A stretch of DNA of 64,000 nt from Bdellovibrionales bacterium (GCA_020630675.1 JAHDIR010000003.1:1-64000); one strand, 5' to 3'. Positions 17,740 to 28,178 are shown, counted from the stretch's first letter. The notes: generated from the letters alone by a model not told the origin. Translations and numbers: made by a program.

Positions 17740-19713
17740 ATGAAAAGTTTATTATGGTTACAAATATGTATCTCGGCTATTTTTGTTTTAAGTTGTTCTC
17801 CTAGCCCAGACAATATGACGGAGAGTTCTCCAGATGGAGCTCCTAGCCTTGAGGAAGAGTTTAACTATCAAACCATTCAAGCTGTGAATGTCGTTGTTTA
17901 CTCAGATTATGCTGGTGTTGAGTTTACAGTTAAAGATGAAGTCAGTAAAAAGTTAGCAGTGATTAAAACAGACAATGCTGGTTTTGTTTCTTTAAAGATT
18001 TCGGTTCCTAGAACAAACGAAGGCTTATTTTTAGTGAGTAGCTATATAGGTATTCCCAATGAAATATATGTACCTATTGAAAATAATAAAGCAGAAATTA
18101 ATCTCATGCAAAGTGCTCAACTACCTAATAATGGTGCCTTGCAAAAAATGATGTTTAGTGAAAATAATAGTTTTTCATCTTATAATCAAAGCGATGGCTT
18201 TCCTGCTTTTGGCACTATGGGTAATTGGGACCGTTATGGTGTGCCTGAATACCTAACAAACCGTGAGCCAATCTCTAGCGATATTATCAAAACACTTAAC
18301 GAAATTTTACCTGAAAAACAACCTGTTCCTGATTATAGACCACAATACCTAATGGAAAATTTAGACACAGACTTACATTTATTAAAAGATGGTGAAGTGT
18401 TTATTACATTTGTTCATGAAGGTGCTGGCTACCGCAATACTTTAGGTTACTACACTTACAAAACCGCAGACGGACCTCCAAGCTCATTGAGCGACAGTGA
18501 AATTAAAATTGTATTTCCTAACGTAAGTTATAGATACAGTGGTGGTGGCTTAACCTCTGGAGACACAGTGAGCTTAGGAGAGCACACAGCCGGAACGTCT
18601 ATTGGTTGGGTTTTAAAATCGAATGCTTTCAGTACCCGATTTAAATCCGTATCTAATGGTTTTAATACTTTCTTTTCAGAAAACTCACTTAACAGAGATG
18701 AAGACCCACACAAACAACATTTCGTACAAATCAACTTAGGTGATTTGATTGTTATTGGTATTGAAGATTTACTAAGACCTGGTGGTGATAACGACTTTAA
18801 CGATGCTGTATTTACTGTAAGGTCAACTCCTGAAGATGCTATTGATCGCAGTGGTTTAGTTGTTGATACCGACCCAAATTACACTGAGCCAACCGCTGAT
18901 CCAGATGACATTGAACTTCAGGAAGCTCCTTTATTTGATATCTCAGGATACCAGTTTTTCCCAGGTAAGGACGAGTTTGGAACTTTAGCCTACGAAGATT
19001 TATGGCCTCACAAAGGTGACTATGACTTTAATGACTTAGTTGTAGATTATAACGTCATCGAAGCTTTAGATAAAGATAATAAAATTGTACAAATTCAATT
19101 ATCTCTAAGAATTGTTGGAATCTTAGCGAGTATGCATAACGGCTTTGGAGTTCAACTAGGAATTGCCCCTGAACTCGTGGCCTCAGTGTCTGGTGCTCGT
19201 CATACGAAAGGTTATACAAAAATTAACTCCAACGGAACAGAAAAAAGACAAGAGCGAGCTGTGATCATTGCTTTCGAAGATGCTCAAGAACATTACAATG
19301 CAGCCTCTCCGGACGACTCTGAGCTCATCGTAATTTCAATTAACTTAACTCGTGGAGTTTCTCGAACTGAACTTGGATTTGCCCCTTACAACCCATTTAT
19401 CATGAGTAATGGTGAAAGAGGTCGTGAGATTCACCTTCCTGGTTACCAGGCGACTAACCTTGTTCATATTCCTTACTTTGGTAGCGTCGATGATGATAGT
19501 GTTATTGGAACAAACTATATGTACAAAACTAACGATGATCTTCCTTGGGCCATTCATTTGCCGGAAAAATTCTCTTACCCTTATGACAGTGTAAGAATAA
19601 ACAGCGCCTACAAATTATTTGATGCTTGGGTGGCCAGTGATGGGTTTAGTCACTCAGATTGGTACACAGATAAAACTGGATATCGAATTAGCGACATGAT
19701 CAAGCGGAAATAG
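17740..19713 (+). CDS. LruC/DUF4114 domain lipoprotein
   Basis: Lipobox 'FVLSCSPS'; 'IGIEDLLRPGGDNDFNDAVFTV' and 'YEDLWPHKGDYDFNDLVVDYNV'. Confidence 0.82.
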   Translation: MKSLLWLQICISAIFVLSCSPSPDNMTESSPDGAPSLEEEFNYQTIQAVNVVVYSDYAGVEFTVKDEVSKKLAVIKTDNAGFVSLKISVPRTNEGLFLVSSYIGIPNEIYVPIENNKAEINLMQSAQLPNNGALQKMMFSENNSFSSYNQSDGFPAFGTMGNWDRYGVPEYLTNREPISSDIIKTLNEILPEKQPVPDYRPQYLMENLDTDLHLLKDGEVFITFVHEGAGYRNTLGYYTYKTADGPPSSLSDSEIKIVFPNVSYRYSGGGLTSGDTVSLGEHTAGTSIGWVLKSNAFSTRFKSVSNGFNTFFSENSLNRDEDPHKQHFVQINLGDLIVIGIEDLLRPGGDNDFNDAVFTVRSTPEDAIDRSGLVVDTDPNYTEPTADPDDIELQEAPLFDISGYQFFPGKDEFGTLAYEDLWPHKGDYDFNDLVVDYNVIEALDKDNKIVQIQLSLRIVGILASMHNGFGVQLGIAPELVASVSGARHTKGYTKINSNGTEKRQERAVIIAFEDAQEHYNAASPDDSELIVISINLTRGVSRTELGFAPYNPFIMSNGERGREIHLPGYQATNLVHIPYFGSVDDDSVIGTNYMYKTNDDLPWAIHLPEKFSYPYDSVRINSAYKLFDAWVASDGFSHSDWYTDKTGYRISDMIKRK

Positions 19714-19726
19714 CCCCTGTTGACAA

Positions 19727-19764
19727 AGCCCCTTCCTGAGTCGCCAGGAAGGGGCTTTTTTTTT
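19727..19764 (+). terminator. Rho-independent terminator
   Basis: AGCCCCTTCCTG-agtcgc-CAGGAAGGGGCT followed by a T-run; 12-bp perfect stem. Confidence 0.95.
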
Positions 19765-19958
19765 ATTCTCACTAATGACTTAAACAGAGATTATGATTTT
19801 ACAACAAGACATTTATCGAGAACCCTTAGAGTTTCGTCGAGGTTGATCTCAAAAATAGACATAATTATGGGGAACTCTTCATAATTGCAACCAGTTTTTG
19901 GTAACATTTAAACAACATATTATATGTAAGCCTGATTATTAATCAAAGAGGGAAAGCT

Positions 19959-21110
19959 ATGAAAAGTCAAATTAACTACTACAGCGAAGCCAATGGATGG
20001 AAATACTTGGAGCAAGAAAAAATAGACGCTAATATTGTACTTTACTTTATTTCTCCGGATGTAAAAGACGTTGATAAAGTACTTCAAGAAATCAAAAGCC
20101 AATACCCAAACGCGCAAACGGTGGGACTGACCACCGGCGGAGAAATCTTTAATGAAGAAGTTTCCCACTCGACGGTCTCAATTGCTGCGATTCAATTAGA
20201 AAACACTCCTTTTCAAATAGTCTCATTACCCATTTCAAATATAACTGAATCCGAAGAGATTGGAGAAAAACTTGGTCGTTTAATAAATAAAGACGATTTA
20301 AATAGTGTTATGTTATTTTCTGACGGCCTAAAAACCAACGGCACCGGCCTAATAAAAGGACTCACCTCAGTGCTAGGCCATGATGTTAAAATTACGGGAG
20401 GCTTAGCTGGTGACAACGAAAAATTTGAAAGAACAAAAGTGGGATTAAACAAAAGCCCTGAAGAAGGACAAACTGTTGCCATCGCTTATTACGGAAACCA
20501 TTTGGTTTATGGCCATGGTAGCGCTGGGGGCTGGGATAATTTTGGCCCACAAAGGCTCATTACCCGTGCTGAGGGCAATGTACTTTATACTCTAGATAAC
20601 AAACCAGCATTAGAACTTTACAAGCGCTACCTCACGGAAGAACAAGTCAAAGACCTCCCAGGAAGTGGTTTACTATACCCTTTATCCATACAATCTAGCG
20701 ACAGTTTAAAAAATGACACCGTACGTACCATTGTAGGTATTGATGAAAAAGAACAATCACTCATTTTTGCAGGAGATATCCCTCAAGGCCATATGGCTAG
20801 ACTTATGATGGGTAGCTTTGACCGATTAATTGATGGAGCCTCAACGGCAGCTGAACAAGCCTGCGCGCTGTCTGATAGTATTGAAGGTGACTCTTTAACC
20901 CTAATGATAAGTTGCATTGGACGTCGTCTCTTAATGGGACAGCAAATATCTGGTGAAGCTGAGGCTGTCTATGACACCCTAAAAAAAGGAAGTAAAGCCA
21001 TTGGTTTTTACTCTTACGGTGAAATTGCTCCCAACCCCTCTAACAACCTTTGCCAGTTGCAAAATCAAACAATGACGATCACTCACTTTGGTGAAAAAAA
21101 GGCTGCTTAA
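19959..21110 (+). CDS. FIST (FIST_N/FIST_C) protein, NosP-like
   Basis: '[14 protein letters not shown]', '[43 protein letters not shown]', '[10 protein letters not shown]', '[10 protein letters not shown]'; stop overlaps kinase start. Confidence 0.88.
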   Translation: MKSQINYYSEANGWKYLEQEKIDANIVLYFISPDVKDVDKVLQEIKSQYPNAQTVGLTTGGEIFNEEVSHSTVSIAAIQLENTPFQIVSLPISNITESEEIGEKLGRLINKDDLNSVMLFSDGLKTNGTGLIKGLTSVLGHDVKITGGLAGDNEKFERTKVGLNKSPEEGQTVAIAYYGNHLVYGHGSAGGWDNFGPQRLITRAEGNVLYTLDNKPALELYKRYLTEEQVKDLPGSGLLYPLSIQSSDSLKNDTVRTIVGIDEKEQSLIFAGDIPQGHMARLMMGSFDRLIDGASTAAEQACALSDSIEGDSLTLMISCIGRRLLMGQQISGEAEAVYDTLKKGSKAIGFYSYGEIAPNPSNNLCQLQNQTMTITHFGEKKAA

Positions 21111-22870
21111 TGACTTCTACAAAAAAAGATATTGACTTACATAAAACACTACAGCGTCAAATACGTCGTTTAAATTTGCCAGACTCCCCGGAAGTGGAAA
21201 AATTACTTCAACTTGTAAACACGACTTACCAAGAAAATGATCGTAGCCGAAGGTTACTAGAAACATCTATGCAATTAATGTCAGATGAAGTTTTAGATTT
21301 AAATAACAAAATTAAAAATGAAGCCAATTTAAAAATTGAAAAAGCAGAACGTAGATCTAGTTTAGCATTAGAGGCCAACAGTGATTTTTTATGGGATTGG
21401 TCCTTAAAAGATAAATCTGTTTATATTAATAATGTTCTTAAAGAGCGTTTAGGTTTTAAAAATAACCAGTTATCAGATAGAAGAAGCCAATGGATTCATA
21501 CCATATACAAAGAAGATCAAGAAAAAATATTTTTAGCTATGCAAAGCTATATTAAAAAAGAAACGCCAACTTTTACTGTAGAGCACCGACTTGTTAATTC
21601 TGACGGCTCAATTATGTGGGCTTTAAACCGCGGACAGGTTGTTGAGTGGGGAGATAAAGGTCAGCCACTAAGAATGATCGGGACATTAATAGATATTACG
21701 CAAAATAAAAAAAATGAACTTGAATTAATTGAGTCTAAGAAATTAGCCGAAAAAGCTAACCAAGCCAAGTCTGAGTTTTTAGCAAATATGAGTCACGAAA
21801 TACGAACTCCCATGAATGGAATTATTGGTATGACTCAAATTTTTGATAGCTCTCAACTCGATTCAAAACAAAAAGAGCATTTAGCTGCTATAAAAAAATC
21901 ATCAGAAATATTGTTAGGCTTAATTAATAATATTCTTGATTTATCAAAAATTGAAGCTGGCTGTATGGATATTGAAAATATTGATTTTGACCTCATTGAG
22001 ACTTGCACTGATGTGACTAAAATTTTAAGAGCCAACGCTGAGAAAAAAGGAGTCACTATTGACTTTAATTATGATGATAATATGCCTTCCTATATAAATG
22101 GTGATGATGGTCGCTTAAAGCAAATTTTATTTAACATTATTGGTAACTCCATTAAATTTACTGAGAAAGGTAAAATTACATTTGATTTGACGAAATCAAA
22201 AAATAACTACCAATTTAAAATATCCGACACGGGAATAGGAATAAAACCTGAACGACTTAAGCATATTTTTAATAAGTTTGAACAGGAAGACAGCTCTACC
22301 AATAGAAAATTTGGAGGAACAGGTCTAGGCCTTTCTATCACTAAAAAAATTATTGAACTTTTAGAAGGCACCATTGAAGTAACGAGTAAAGTTGGTCAAG
22401 GAACTTGCTTTCAGTTTACCCTCCCCTTAAAAGAAGCCAAAGCTCAAAAAGAAAAAGCAGAAGTAATAATTAAGCATGAAGACTTTAACCTTTCCGGCAA
22501 ACATATTCTTTTAGTCGAAGACAATTTCATCAACAGCACTGTTGTCACTGCTTTATTGAAAAGAAACAATATCAAAGTGACCGTCGCAGGCAATGGACAA
22601 GAGGCTCTTGATACAATTAATGAAATTCCATTTGATTTAGTACTGATGGACTGTCAAATGCCAATAATGGACGGCTATGAAGCCACACAAGAAATACGCG
22701 CTACAGAGAACAACGAAGCTATTAGTAAAGTTCCCATTATTGCTCTGACAGCAAGTGCTATTAAAGGCGATCGTGAAAAGTGCTTTAACATTGGAATGAA
22801 CGATTACTTAACTAAACCTATCAAAGAAAACGATCTCATTGTGTGCATTAATAAATGGATTCATAATTAA
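21110..22870 (+). CDS. PAS-containing hybrid histidine kinase
   Basis: PAS '[24 protein letters not shown]...[13 protein letters not shown]'; '[14 protein letters not shown]'; REC '[16 protein letters not shown]'. Confidence 0.95.
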   Translation: MTSTKKDIDLHKTLQRQIRRLNLPDSPEVEKLLQLVNTTYQENDRSRRLLETSMQLMSDEVLDLNNKIKNEANLKIEKAERRSSLALEANSDFLWDWSLKDKSVYINNVLKERLGFKNNQLSDRRSQWIHTIYKEDQEKIFLAMQSYIKKETPTFTVEHRLVNSDGSIMWALNRGQVVEWGDKGQPLRMIGTLIDITQNKKNELELIESKKLAEKANQAKSEFLANMSHEIRTPMNGIIGMTQIFDSSQLDSKQKEHLAAIKKSSEILLGLINNILDLSKIEAGCMDIENIDFDLIETCTDVTKILRANAEKKGVTIDFNYDDNMPSYINGDDGRLKQILFNIIGNSIKFTEKGKITFDLTKSKNNYQFKISDTGIGIKPERLKHIFNKFEQEDSSTNRKFGGTGLGLSITKKIIELLEGTIEVTSKVGQGTCFQFTLPLKEAKAQKEKAEVIIKHEDFNLSGKHILLVEDNFINSTVVTALLKRNNIKVTVAGNGQEALDTINEIPFDLVLMDCQMPIMDGYEATQEIRATENNEAISKVPIIALTASAIKGDREKCFNIGMNDYLTKPIKENDLIVCINKWIHN

Positions 22871-22934
22871 CTGAATTTTTGTTAATATTTTGATGAACAA
22901 AGAACCCTATCTGTAGACTTATTATCAATATCAT

Positions 22935-24503
22935 CTAGCTTGCGATTTTAGTCAGGTTATCTTTAAGGTCATCAAATGAAATTGGTTTTGTTAAAAAGCC
23001 ATCCATTCCAAAGCTGAAGCACTTTTCCATGGTTGATTTAAAGGCATTTGCTGTTAAAGCAAATATAGGACCCGCATGAAGACCACGAGATCGAATTTCT
23101 TTTGTGGCATCAAAACCGTCCATTTCAGGCATTTGGCAGTCCATAAGAATAATATCATAAGTGTTTTTTGAAGCCATTTCTACAGCGATTTTTCCATTGC
23201 CAGCAATTTCAAATGTACAACCAATTTTATTTAACATGGAGCCTGCTACTTTTTGATTAATCAAATTGTCTTCAACCAATAATATTTTGAGGTGATCTAC
23301 AGGTTTTAAAATTTTAAACTGCTTTTGAATAGTATTTTTAAATATACTCACTGTTTTAGCTTCTTTTGCTTCGACCAAAGGGATTGTTAGTCGAAAGGTA
23401 GAGCCCTTTGTTTCTACACTTTCCACGACAAGCTGCCCTTTCATGACTTCAGCAAACTTTCGACTTATGGTTAAACCTAACCCAGTCCCCCCATACTTTC
23501 TCGCATCTGATACATCGGCCTGAGTAAAGCTTTCGAAAACTTGTGACAGTTTATCTTTTGGAATTCCTATGCCAGTATCTTCTACTTCAAATATTACTTG
23601 CTGCGCCAACGTATCTACCTTCGTTCTTAAGGTGACGGAGCCTCGGGGTGTAAATTTTAGAGCATTTCCAATTAAGTTAATTATAATTTGCTTCACTTTT
23701 TGTAAATCGGCCGACAGGTATTTAGGCAGCTCATCACTAAGGCTTAAATTTAGTTCAAGTCCACGCTTTTGAGCCTGTGCTAAAAACATACTTTGAATTT
23801 CCAACAAAACTTCTCTAGGATCAAAACTTGTAATATCTAGTTCTAATTTCCCTGATTCAATTTTTGATATCTCTAAAATTTCATTGATAATTGTTAATAA
23901 GTATTTTCCAGAATGTTGAATAATTTCTAATTTTTCATTGGCAACACTTTCGTGCTTGGACTGTAACAGTAAGTCTACCGTTCCTAAGATTCCATTTAAC
24001 GGAGTTCTTATTTCATGAGACATATTTGCAATGAATTGACTTTTTGCTAAGTTGGCGTTTTTTGCTTCTTCCATTGAGTTTTGAAAGGCAATATTTTGAT
24101 CACAAGAAAATAGGCTTATAGATATTTTTTTTTGCACTGGCCTCATCATTTTAACAAAACGATCATTTAAAAAAACATTGCTTTTCCTAACGATAAAAAC
24201 CCCTTGATCCCTCACATTAAAAACATGTATAAAACTATTTTGATACTTTTCCTGATAATGATCTTTGACTTTAAGAAGATCTACAAGCTTATCTTTTTTT
24301 TCATTATAAAATTGAGATATAATTTCATTTTTTTTCGGATAAGAAAATTCGCACTCATTTTTATTATTAAAAAATAATATAGAGGTTCCATTTACTTTTT
24401 TGCAAACAACAGTTAGGCATTTGCGTAGCATTTCAATACGCTCTAAGCTCAACCCTATTGACATTGAAATGTCATAAAGAACTTCTATATCATTTTGATT
24501 CAA
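22935..24503 (-). CDS. Hybrid histidine kinase with GAF-like N-terminus
   Basis: '[14 protein letters not shown]', '[13 protein letters not shown]', REC '[16 protein letters not shown]'. Confidence 0.94.
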   Translation of the reverse strand: MNQNDIEVLYDISMSIGLSLERIEMLRKCLTVVCKKVNGTSILFFNNKNECEFSYPKKNEIISQFYNEKKDKLVDLLKVKDHYQEKYQNSFIHVFNVRDQGVFIVRKSNVFLNDRFVKMMRPVQKKISISLFSCDQNIAFQNSMEEAKNANLAKSQFIANMSHEIRTPLNGILGTVDLLLQSKHESVANEKLEIIQHSGKYLLTIINEILEISKIESGKLELDITSFDPREVLLEIQSMFLAQAQKRGLELNLSLSDELPKYLSADLQKVKQIIINLIGNALKFTPRGSVTLRTKVDTLAQQVIFEVEDTGIGIPKDKLSQVFESFTQADVSDARKYGGTGLGLTISRKFAEVMKGQLVVESVETKGSTFRLTIPLVEAKEAKTVSIFKNTIQKQFKILKPVDHLKILLVEDNLINQKVAGSMLNKIGCTFEIAGNGKIAVEMASKNTYDIILMDCQMPEMDGFDATKEIRSRGLHAGPIFALTANAFKSTMEKCFSFGMDGFLTKPISFDDLKDNLTKIAS

Positions 24504-25630
24504 GCGGCTTTTCCTATTTTTCCAACAACACAGGTTTTATTAAAAAATTCTAAATAACTATTTCCATTGTTGGCAATTTCTCCTAAGCACAAAGCCCCTG
24601 CCAGGACAGATTGGTCGGCTTTAATCGCTTGAAGTTCATTTTTAAAGTTGTCTCCTAAAAACAAGGCTCTTGAAATACAATCCATCACCAAAACAGGATT
24701 TGATTTATTTCCAGTCACTAAAGACATGGCATTTTGTGTCGCTGTAGATGCCGCATTTATGAGAGACAGCTCTGAACCCATAAGAATATTTACATATTCA
24801 TTTTCTGGGACATCCCCCACGCAAACCAAAGATTGGTCTTCTAGTAAAATAGGGTCTCTCACCACAACTTCAGAGTCTAAGCGATTGATTCCAAACGGAA
24901 AAGCCTTCGCCACTTCAAAGAAATTTTCTGAACTTATTTTTTGACCCGATTTTTTTTCCACAATTTTTTTGTAAACATCAAAGGCAGGCTCCCAATCTAA
25001 AGAAATAATTTTATTTTTTTCAGATTCTGTGACACGAAAGGGGCCAGCAACTTTTTCCCAGCCGTGCGACACCCCCACCCCTACTTCTTGAGTGGTCTCT
25101 ACTAAAAGAGCACAATCTTGAAATATTCCTTCATTGGTAATAATACATGGTGAAGGTTTAAAGGACAGTGAGCCAGCCCCTCCTCCCATATAATTATAGT
25201 CTGATCCAAGGTTGCTATAAACGGCTTCTATAAATGGTCCAATCTCAGAAGACAACCCATCAACATAAACAAATATAGACTTTGTTTTAGATAGTGATTT
25301 CTCAATTTTTTGAAGCTTAGAATCGAGGTCTCCGACAGACTTTGATAAGTCGTCTACTCTATGAGTCGTTGTCTCAAATGGCAACCCGATAACAAGAGTA
25401 CCTGTTTCTAAAGTTTGATCATTCATCACTAAACGCGGAAAAAAACCACCAAATAAGTTTTTATCAAAACTTTTTAAGTGAGAGCTTAAATCTTCTTTGA
25501 GGTGAGAGCTTTCATCAGCTACCATCAGTAAAATAGACTTCACCTCTTCTTTATCATTTAAAGTTTTTATATTTTTAAGTAAGACATTGAGGTCGCCTTG
25601 AGTTTCGGCTAAAACAAATTCATTAGACAT
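24500..25630 (-). CDS. FIST-domain protein, divergent NosP-like paralogue
   Basis: '[41 protein letters not shown]', '[12 protein letters not shown]', '[12 protein letters not shown]'; ATGA overlap with kinase. Confidence 0.85.
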   Translation of the reverse strand: MSNEFVLAETQGDLNVLLKNIKTLNDKEEVKSILLMVADESSHLKEDLSSHLKSFDKNLFGGFFPRLVMNDQTLETGTLVIGLPFETTTHRVDDLSKSVGDLDSKLQKIEKSLSKTKSIFVYVDGLSSEIGPFIEAVYSNLGSDYNYMGGGAGSLSFKPSPCIITNEGIFQDCALLVETTQEVGVGVSHGWEKVAGPFRVTESEKNKIISLDWEPAFDVYKKIVEKKSGQKISSENFFEVAKAFPFGINRLDSEVVVRDPILLEDQSLVCVGDVPENEYVNILMGSELSLINAASTATQNAMSLVTGNKSNPVLVMDCISRALFLGDNFKNELQAIKADQSVLAGALCLGEIANNGNSYLEFFNKTCVVGKIGKAA

Positions 25631-25834
25631 TAATTCTCCTAAGTTAGACTATGTGCTTTTATCGGGATTAACTTAGAAAAACTGATGGCTAGATTTTGAA
25701 ATTTTTCTCATATTTTTGACTCATAACGATTTTATGACAAAACTCAAGACCTTTGGTTAGTCGAGCAAAAGAGAGTACCAAGGCTTTTAAACCTCTTTTC
25801 TTAATAAGTATTTAAAACTGGTTTTTTCGTTTAC

Positions 25835-27112
25835 TTATGGAGAGCAATTAAGCCCAGTATTATCTGTAGACCCCAAAGAGTAATTAAACTGATCAAAATA
25901 AACGTACTGATCATAAGGAGAAGGAATTCCTCCACCGTAATAAACATCTAACCAAATACGATACACTTCACGAAAGGCTTCATTATTTGTAAAATTAAAA
26001 TTTGTTCGACTATAGACTTTTCTTCCTTCAAACCAAGCTTCTAAAACACCATCATTTTTTCCGGGTGTATTCATTTTTATATGCTGCTTGATCATATACC
26101 AACGATTATTGGTGGACCTAACAGCTTGGCGAAAAGAGCCTGTTGGAGACCACCACTCAGGGTCTCCATATATAGAGTTAGCGTGAGCCCCAGTATGATA
26201 AATATAATTTCCCAAAGGAATAGTCTTTTGTTCAGGTTCGTACTTACCAAAAGTCATTCGAGCAGACCAAGCATTACTCCCTGTACTTGGGTTGCCACCT
26301 TGCCCACCATTTGTTGGAGAAGAATGACCAGAAAACCCGGGTAATTTACCCGATTGCGAAATGGCGGTCCAATTATAACCAAAGCGCAAACAAAAACTCA
26401 TCCAAGCTTCTTGTGTTTTTGCAGGTAGCCTAAAATAAGACCCTGTGCCGTAATGGTCACCTTGTTTAAGCTTAACGCGAATGGAGTCCTTGTCGCCGGG
26501 CTGACTGGGCTGAAAGCCTCTATCACCACTATGGTCACCAAAGCTGACATTTTGGTCTCTATTGACTGTCCATTGATTGTTTTGAATCATTTGCCCACGA
26601 CTGGTGACTGGAGGTGGTTCAGGAGTTGGTGTTTCTGGTTTTACTTCAGCTAAAGTTTCAAAACTTTTGACATCAGAATTAATGGTCTCGCCCGCCTGAT
26701 TGGTCACCGTTACATTATAGAAATAAGTTGTTTTTGGTTCTAAATTCAAGACCGTCTGTGAGTGACTCGAAAAGCGAAAACTCTCTTCTTTTTCTAGCCT
26801 TGGTATAAGGCTTGTCGCTGTAGGGCCAATATTAATATGAGCTTTTGAGTTTTCATTGGTCACCCAAGCAATTTGTACTGAACGAATACTCTCTTCATGA
26901 TCAGGTTCAGTTGTAAAAGCAAAGCCACTTTTCATAGATGGAGGGCCTGTTTCTCCAGGGGTGTCATTACTAGGTTCGTCCAAAGGAAGTTGTGAAGGCA
27001 ACTCTAAAGAGCCTGAATCTGTATCGGTCCATTCACTAGAAAATTCGCCACCACAGTTTTGAAATAAAACAACCGTGACAAAAAGTGAAAGTATATAAGA
27101 TAGTAACTTCAT
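25835..27112 (-). CDS. Lipoprotein: FN3-like domain + PL14-like polysaccharide lyase domain
   Basis: Lipobox 'VVLFQNCGG'; 'SGKLPGFSGHSSPTNGGQGG...WSARMTFGKYEP...YIYHTGAH...WYMIKQHIKMNTPGKNDGVLEAWFEG'. Confidence 0.65.
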   Translation of the reverse strand: MKLLSYILSLFVTVVLFQNCGGEFSSEWTDTDSGSLELPSQLPLDEPSNDTPGETGPPSMKSGFAFTTEPDHEESIRSVQIAWVTNENSKAHINIGPTATSLIPRLEKEESFRFSSHSQTVLNLEPKTTYFYNVTVTNQAGETINSDVKSFETLAEVKPETPTPEPPPVTSRGQMIQNNQWTVNRDQNVSFGDHSGDRGFQPSQPGDKDSIRVKLKQGDHYGTGSYFRLPAKTQEAWMSFCLRFGYNWTAISQSGKLPGFSGHSSPTNGGQGGNPSTGSNAWSARMTFGKYEPEQKTIPLGNYIYHTGAHANSIYGDPEWWSPTGSFRQAVRSTNNRWYMIKQHIKMNTPGKNDGVLEAWFEGRKVYSRTNFNFTNNEAFREVYRIWLDVYYGGGIPSPYDQYVYFDQFNYSLGSTDNTGLNCSP

Positions 27113-27127
27113 AACCCCTACCCCCGT

Positions 27128-27150
27128 ATAAAAACATTAAATGTTTTTAT
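27128..27150. promoter_or_regulatory. Perfect 11-1-11 palindrome in 5' leader of the PL14-like gene
   Basis: ATAAAAACATT-a-AATGTTTTTAT. Confidence 0.5.
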
Positions 27151-27345
27151 TACCTATATATGATAACTCCTCGAAAGTTAGGGGTATAGCATTTTAATTG
27201 TCTATCTCGATATAAAACCATATTTGCATCAATTTGATACAACTTGATCTCACCAAAGACTCATCGCACTGGCGGCGATCATTTTGAATTGATCATTGTT
27301 AGGTATCTGCGGTAGTTTGGGTCAAGGCCAACAAAGGATTATCTT

Positions 27346-27513
27346 ATGGAAATGCTACTCATTTTAGGACTTAGTTGTTTTATGATTTTCTGTGTGATTG
27401 TCTACTTTGTCATACTTATCTTTTGGCCAGAATGGATAGGCATTTCTGGAAAAAAAACGAGAGATGAAAACAATCGAAAGCGAGCTGAGTCTGAACAAAA
27501 TCAAAACAGTTAG
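27346..27513 (+). CDS. Small single-TM membrane protein (55 aa)
   Basis: MEMLLILGLSCFMIFCVIVYFVILIFWPEWIGISGKKTRDENNRKRAESEQNQNS*, 'aaagga' SD upstream; below the ORF-track size cut-off. Confidence 0.6.
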   Translation: MEMLLILGLSCFMIFCVIVYFVILIFWPEWIGISGKKTRDENNRKRAESEQNQNS

Positions 27514-27517
27514 TCGT

Positions 27518-28042
27518 TTATAAAACCCACATTTTACTGGCTTTTTTTAGAAGTCCCGTCCAATCTTTAATGGAGTTTACTTTCTTGCTCACAAACTTGG
27601 TCAATAGGCCTTTGCTAGATGCATTTAAGTCAATGAGGGCATTTAACTTATCCAAGTTTACGTTACTTTCTAAAAGCTCTTCTGATGAGTAAGCACTTAA
27701 AAGCTTCATGTTTGACTCAGCTTGAGACAAAAGAGTGAGCTCTCTTTCGCGAAGTATTTTTCTTACAACCTGAGCCACATCATCTACTGCCAAATAGGTT
27801 TGAGCGCCAAAGGTGACTTTTATATCTGCAGAAATGAGTCCGTATTCAATAAGCTCATTAATTGCTGTACTAACTAAACTTTTAGAGACACCCAACTGCT
27901 CGATAATTTCTGGGGTGGAAATAGATCGATCTGAAAGGTAAATAAGTGCCCATACACGACCATGTATGCTTCTAAACCCCCAATACTCAATAAACTTGCC
28001 TACAGACTCAGCCACTTCGGTTAAAAGCTTAGCTTTGGGCAT
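27518..28042 (-). CDS. GbsR/MarR-type winged-helix transcriptional regulator
   Basis: 'YWGFRSIHGRVWALIYLSDRSISTPEIIEQLGVSKSLVSTAINELIEYGLI'; AGGAGG SD before ATG at 28042. Confidence 0.88.
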   Translation of the reverse strand: MPKAKLLTEVAESVGKFIEYWGFRSIHGRVWALIYLSDRSISTPEIIEQLGVSKSLVSTAINELIEYGLISADIKVTFGAQTYLAVDDVAQVVRKILRERELTLLSQAESNMKLLSAYSSEELLESNVNLDKLNALIDLNASSKGLLTKFVSKKVNSIKDWTGLLKKASKMWVL

Positions 28043-28072
28043 AATGAACCTCCTTTTAACATTCTCACTTCT

Positions 28073-28094
28073 TTGTTCATACAACTATGAACAA
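28073..28094. promoter_or_regulatory. Operator-like palindrome O1
   Basis: TTGTTCATA-caac-TATGAACAA, perfect 9-4-9 inverted repeat. Confidence 0.75.
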
Positions 28095-28140
28095 AATAGA
28101 TAAAGATGAGATATTTGTCAATTGTAGTTGATTTTTTAAA

Positions 28141-28162
28141 TCGTACATACTATTATGAACAA
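28141..28162. promoter_or_regulatory. Operator-like palindrome O2
   Basis: TCGTACATA-ctat-TATGAACAA; same 9-4-9 architecture, identical right arm. Confidence 0.65.
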
Positions 28163-28178
28163 TATAGGAGGTTTTACT

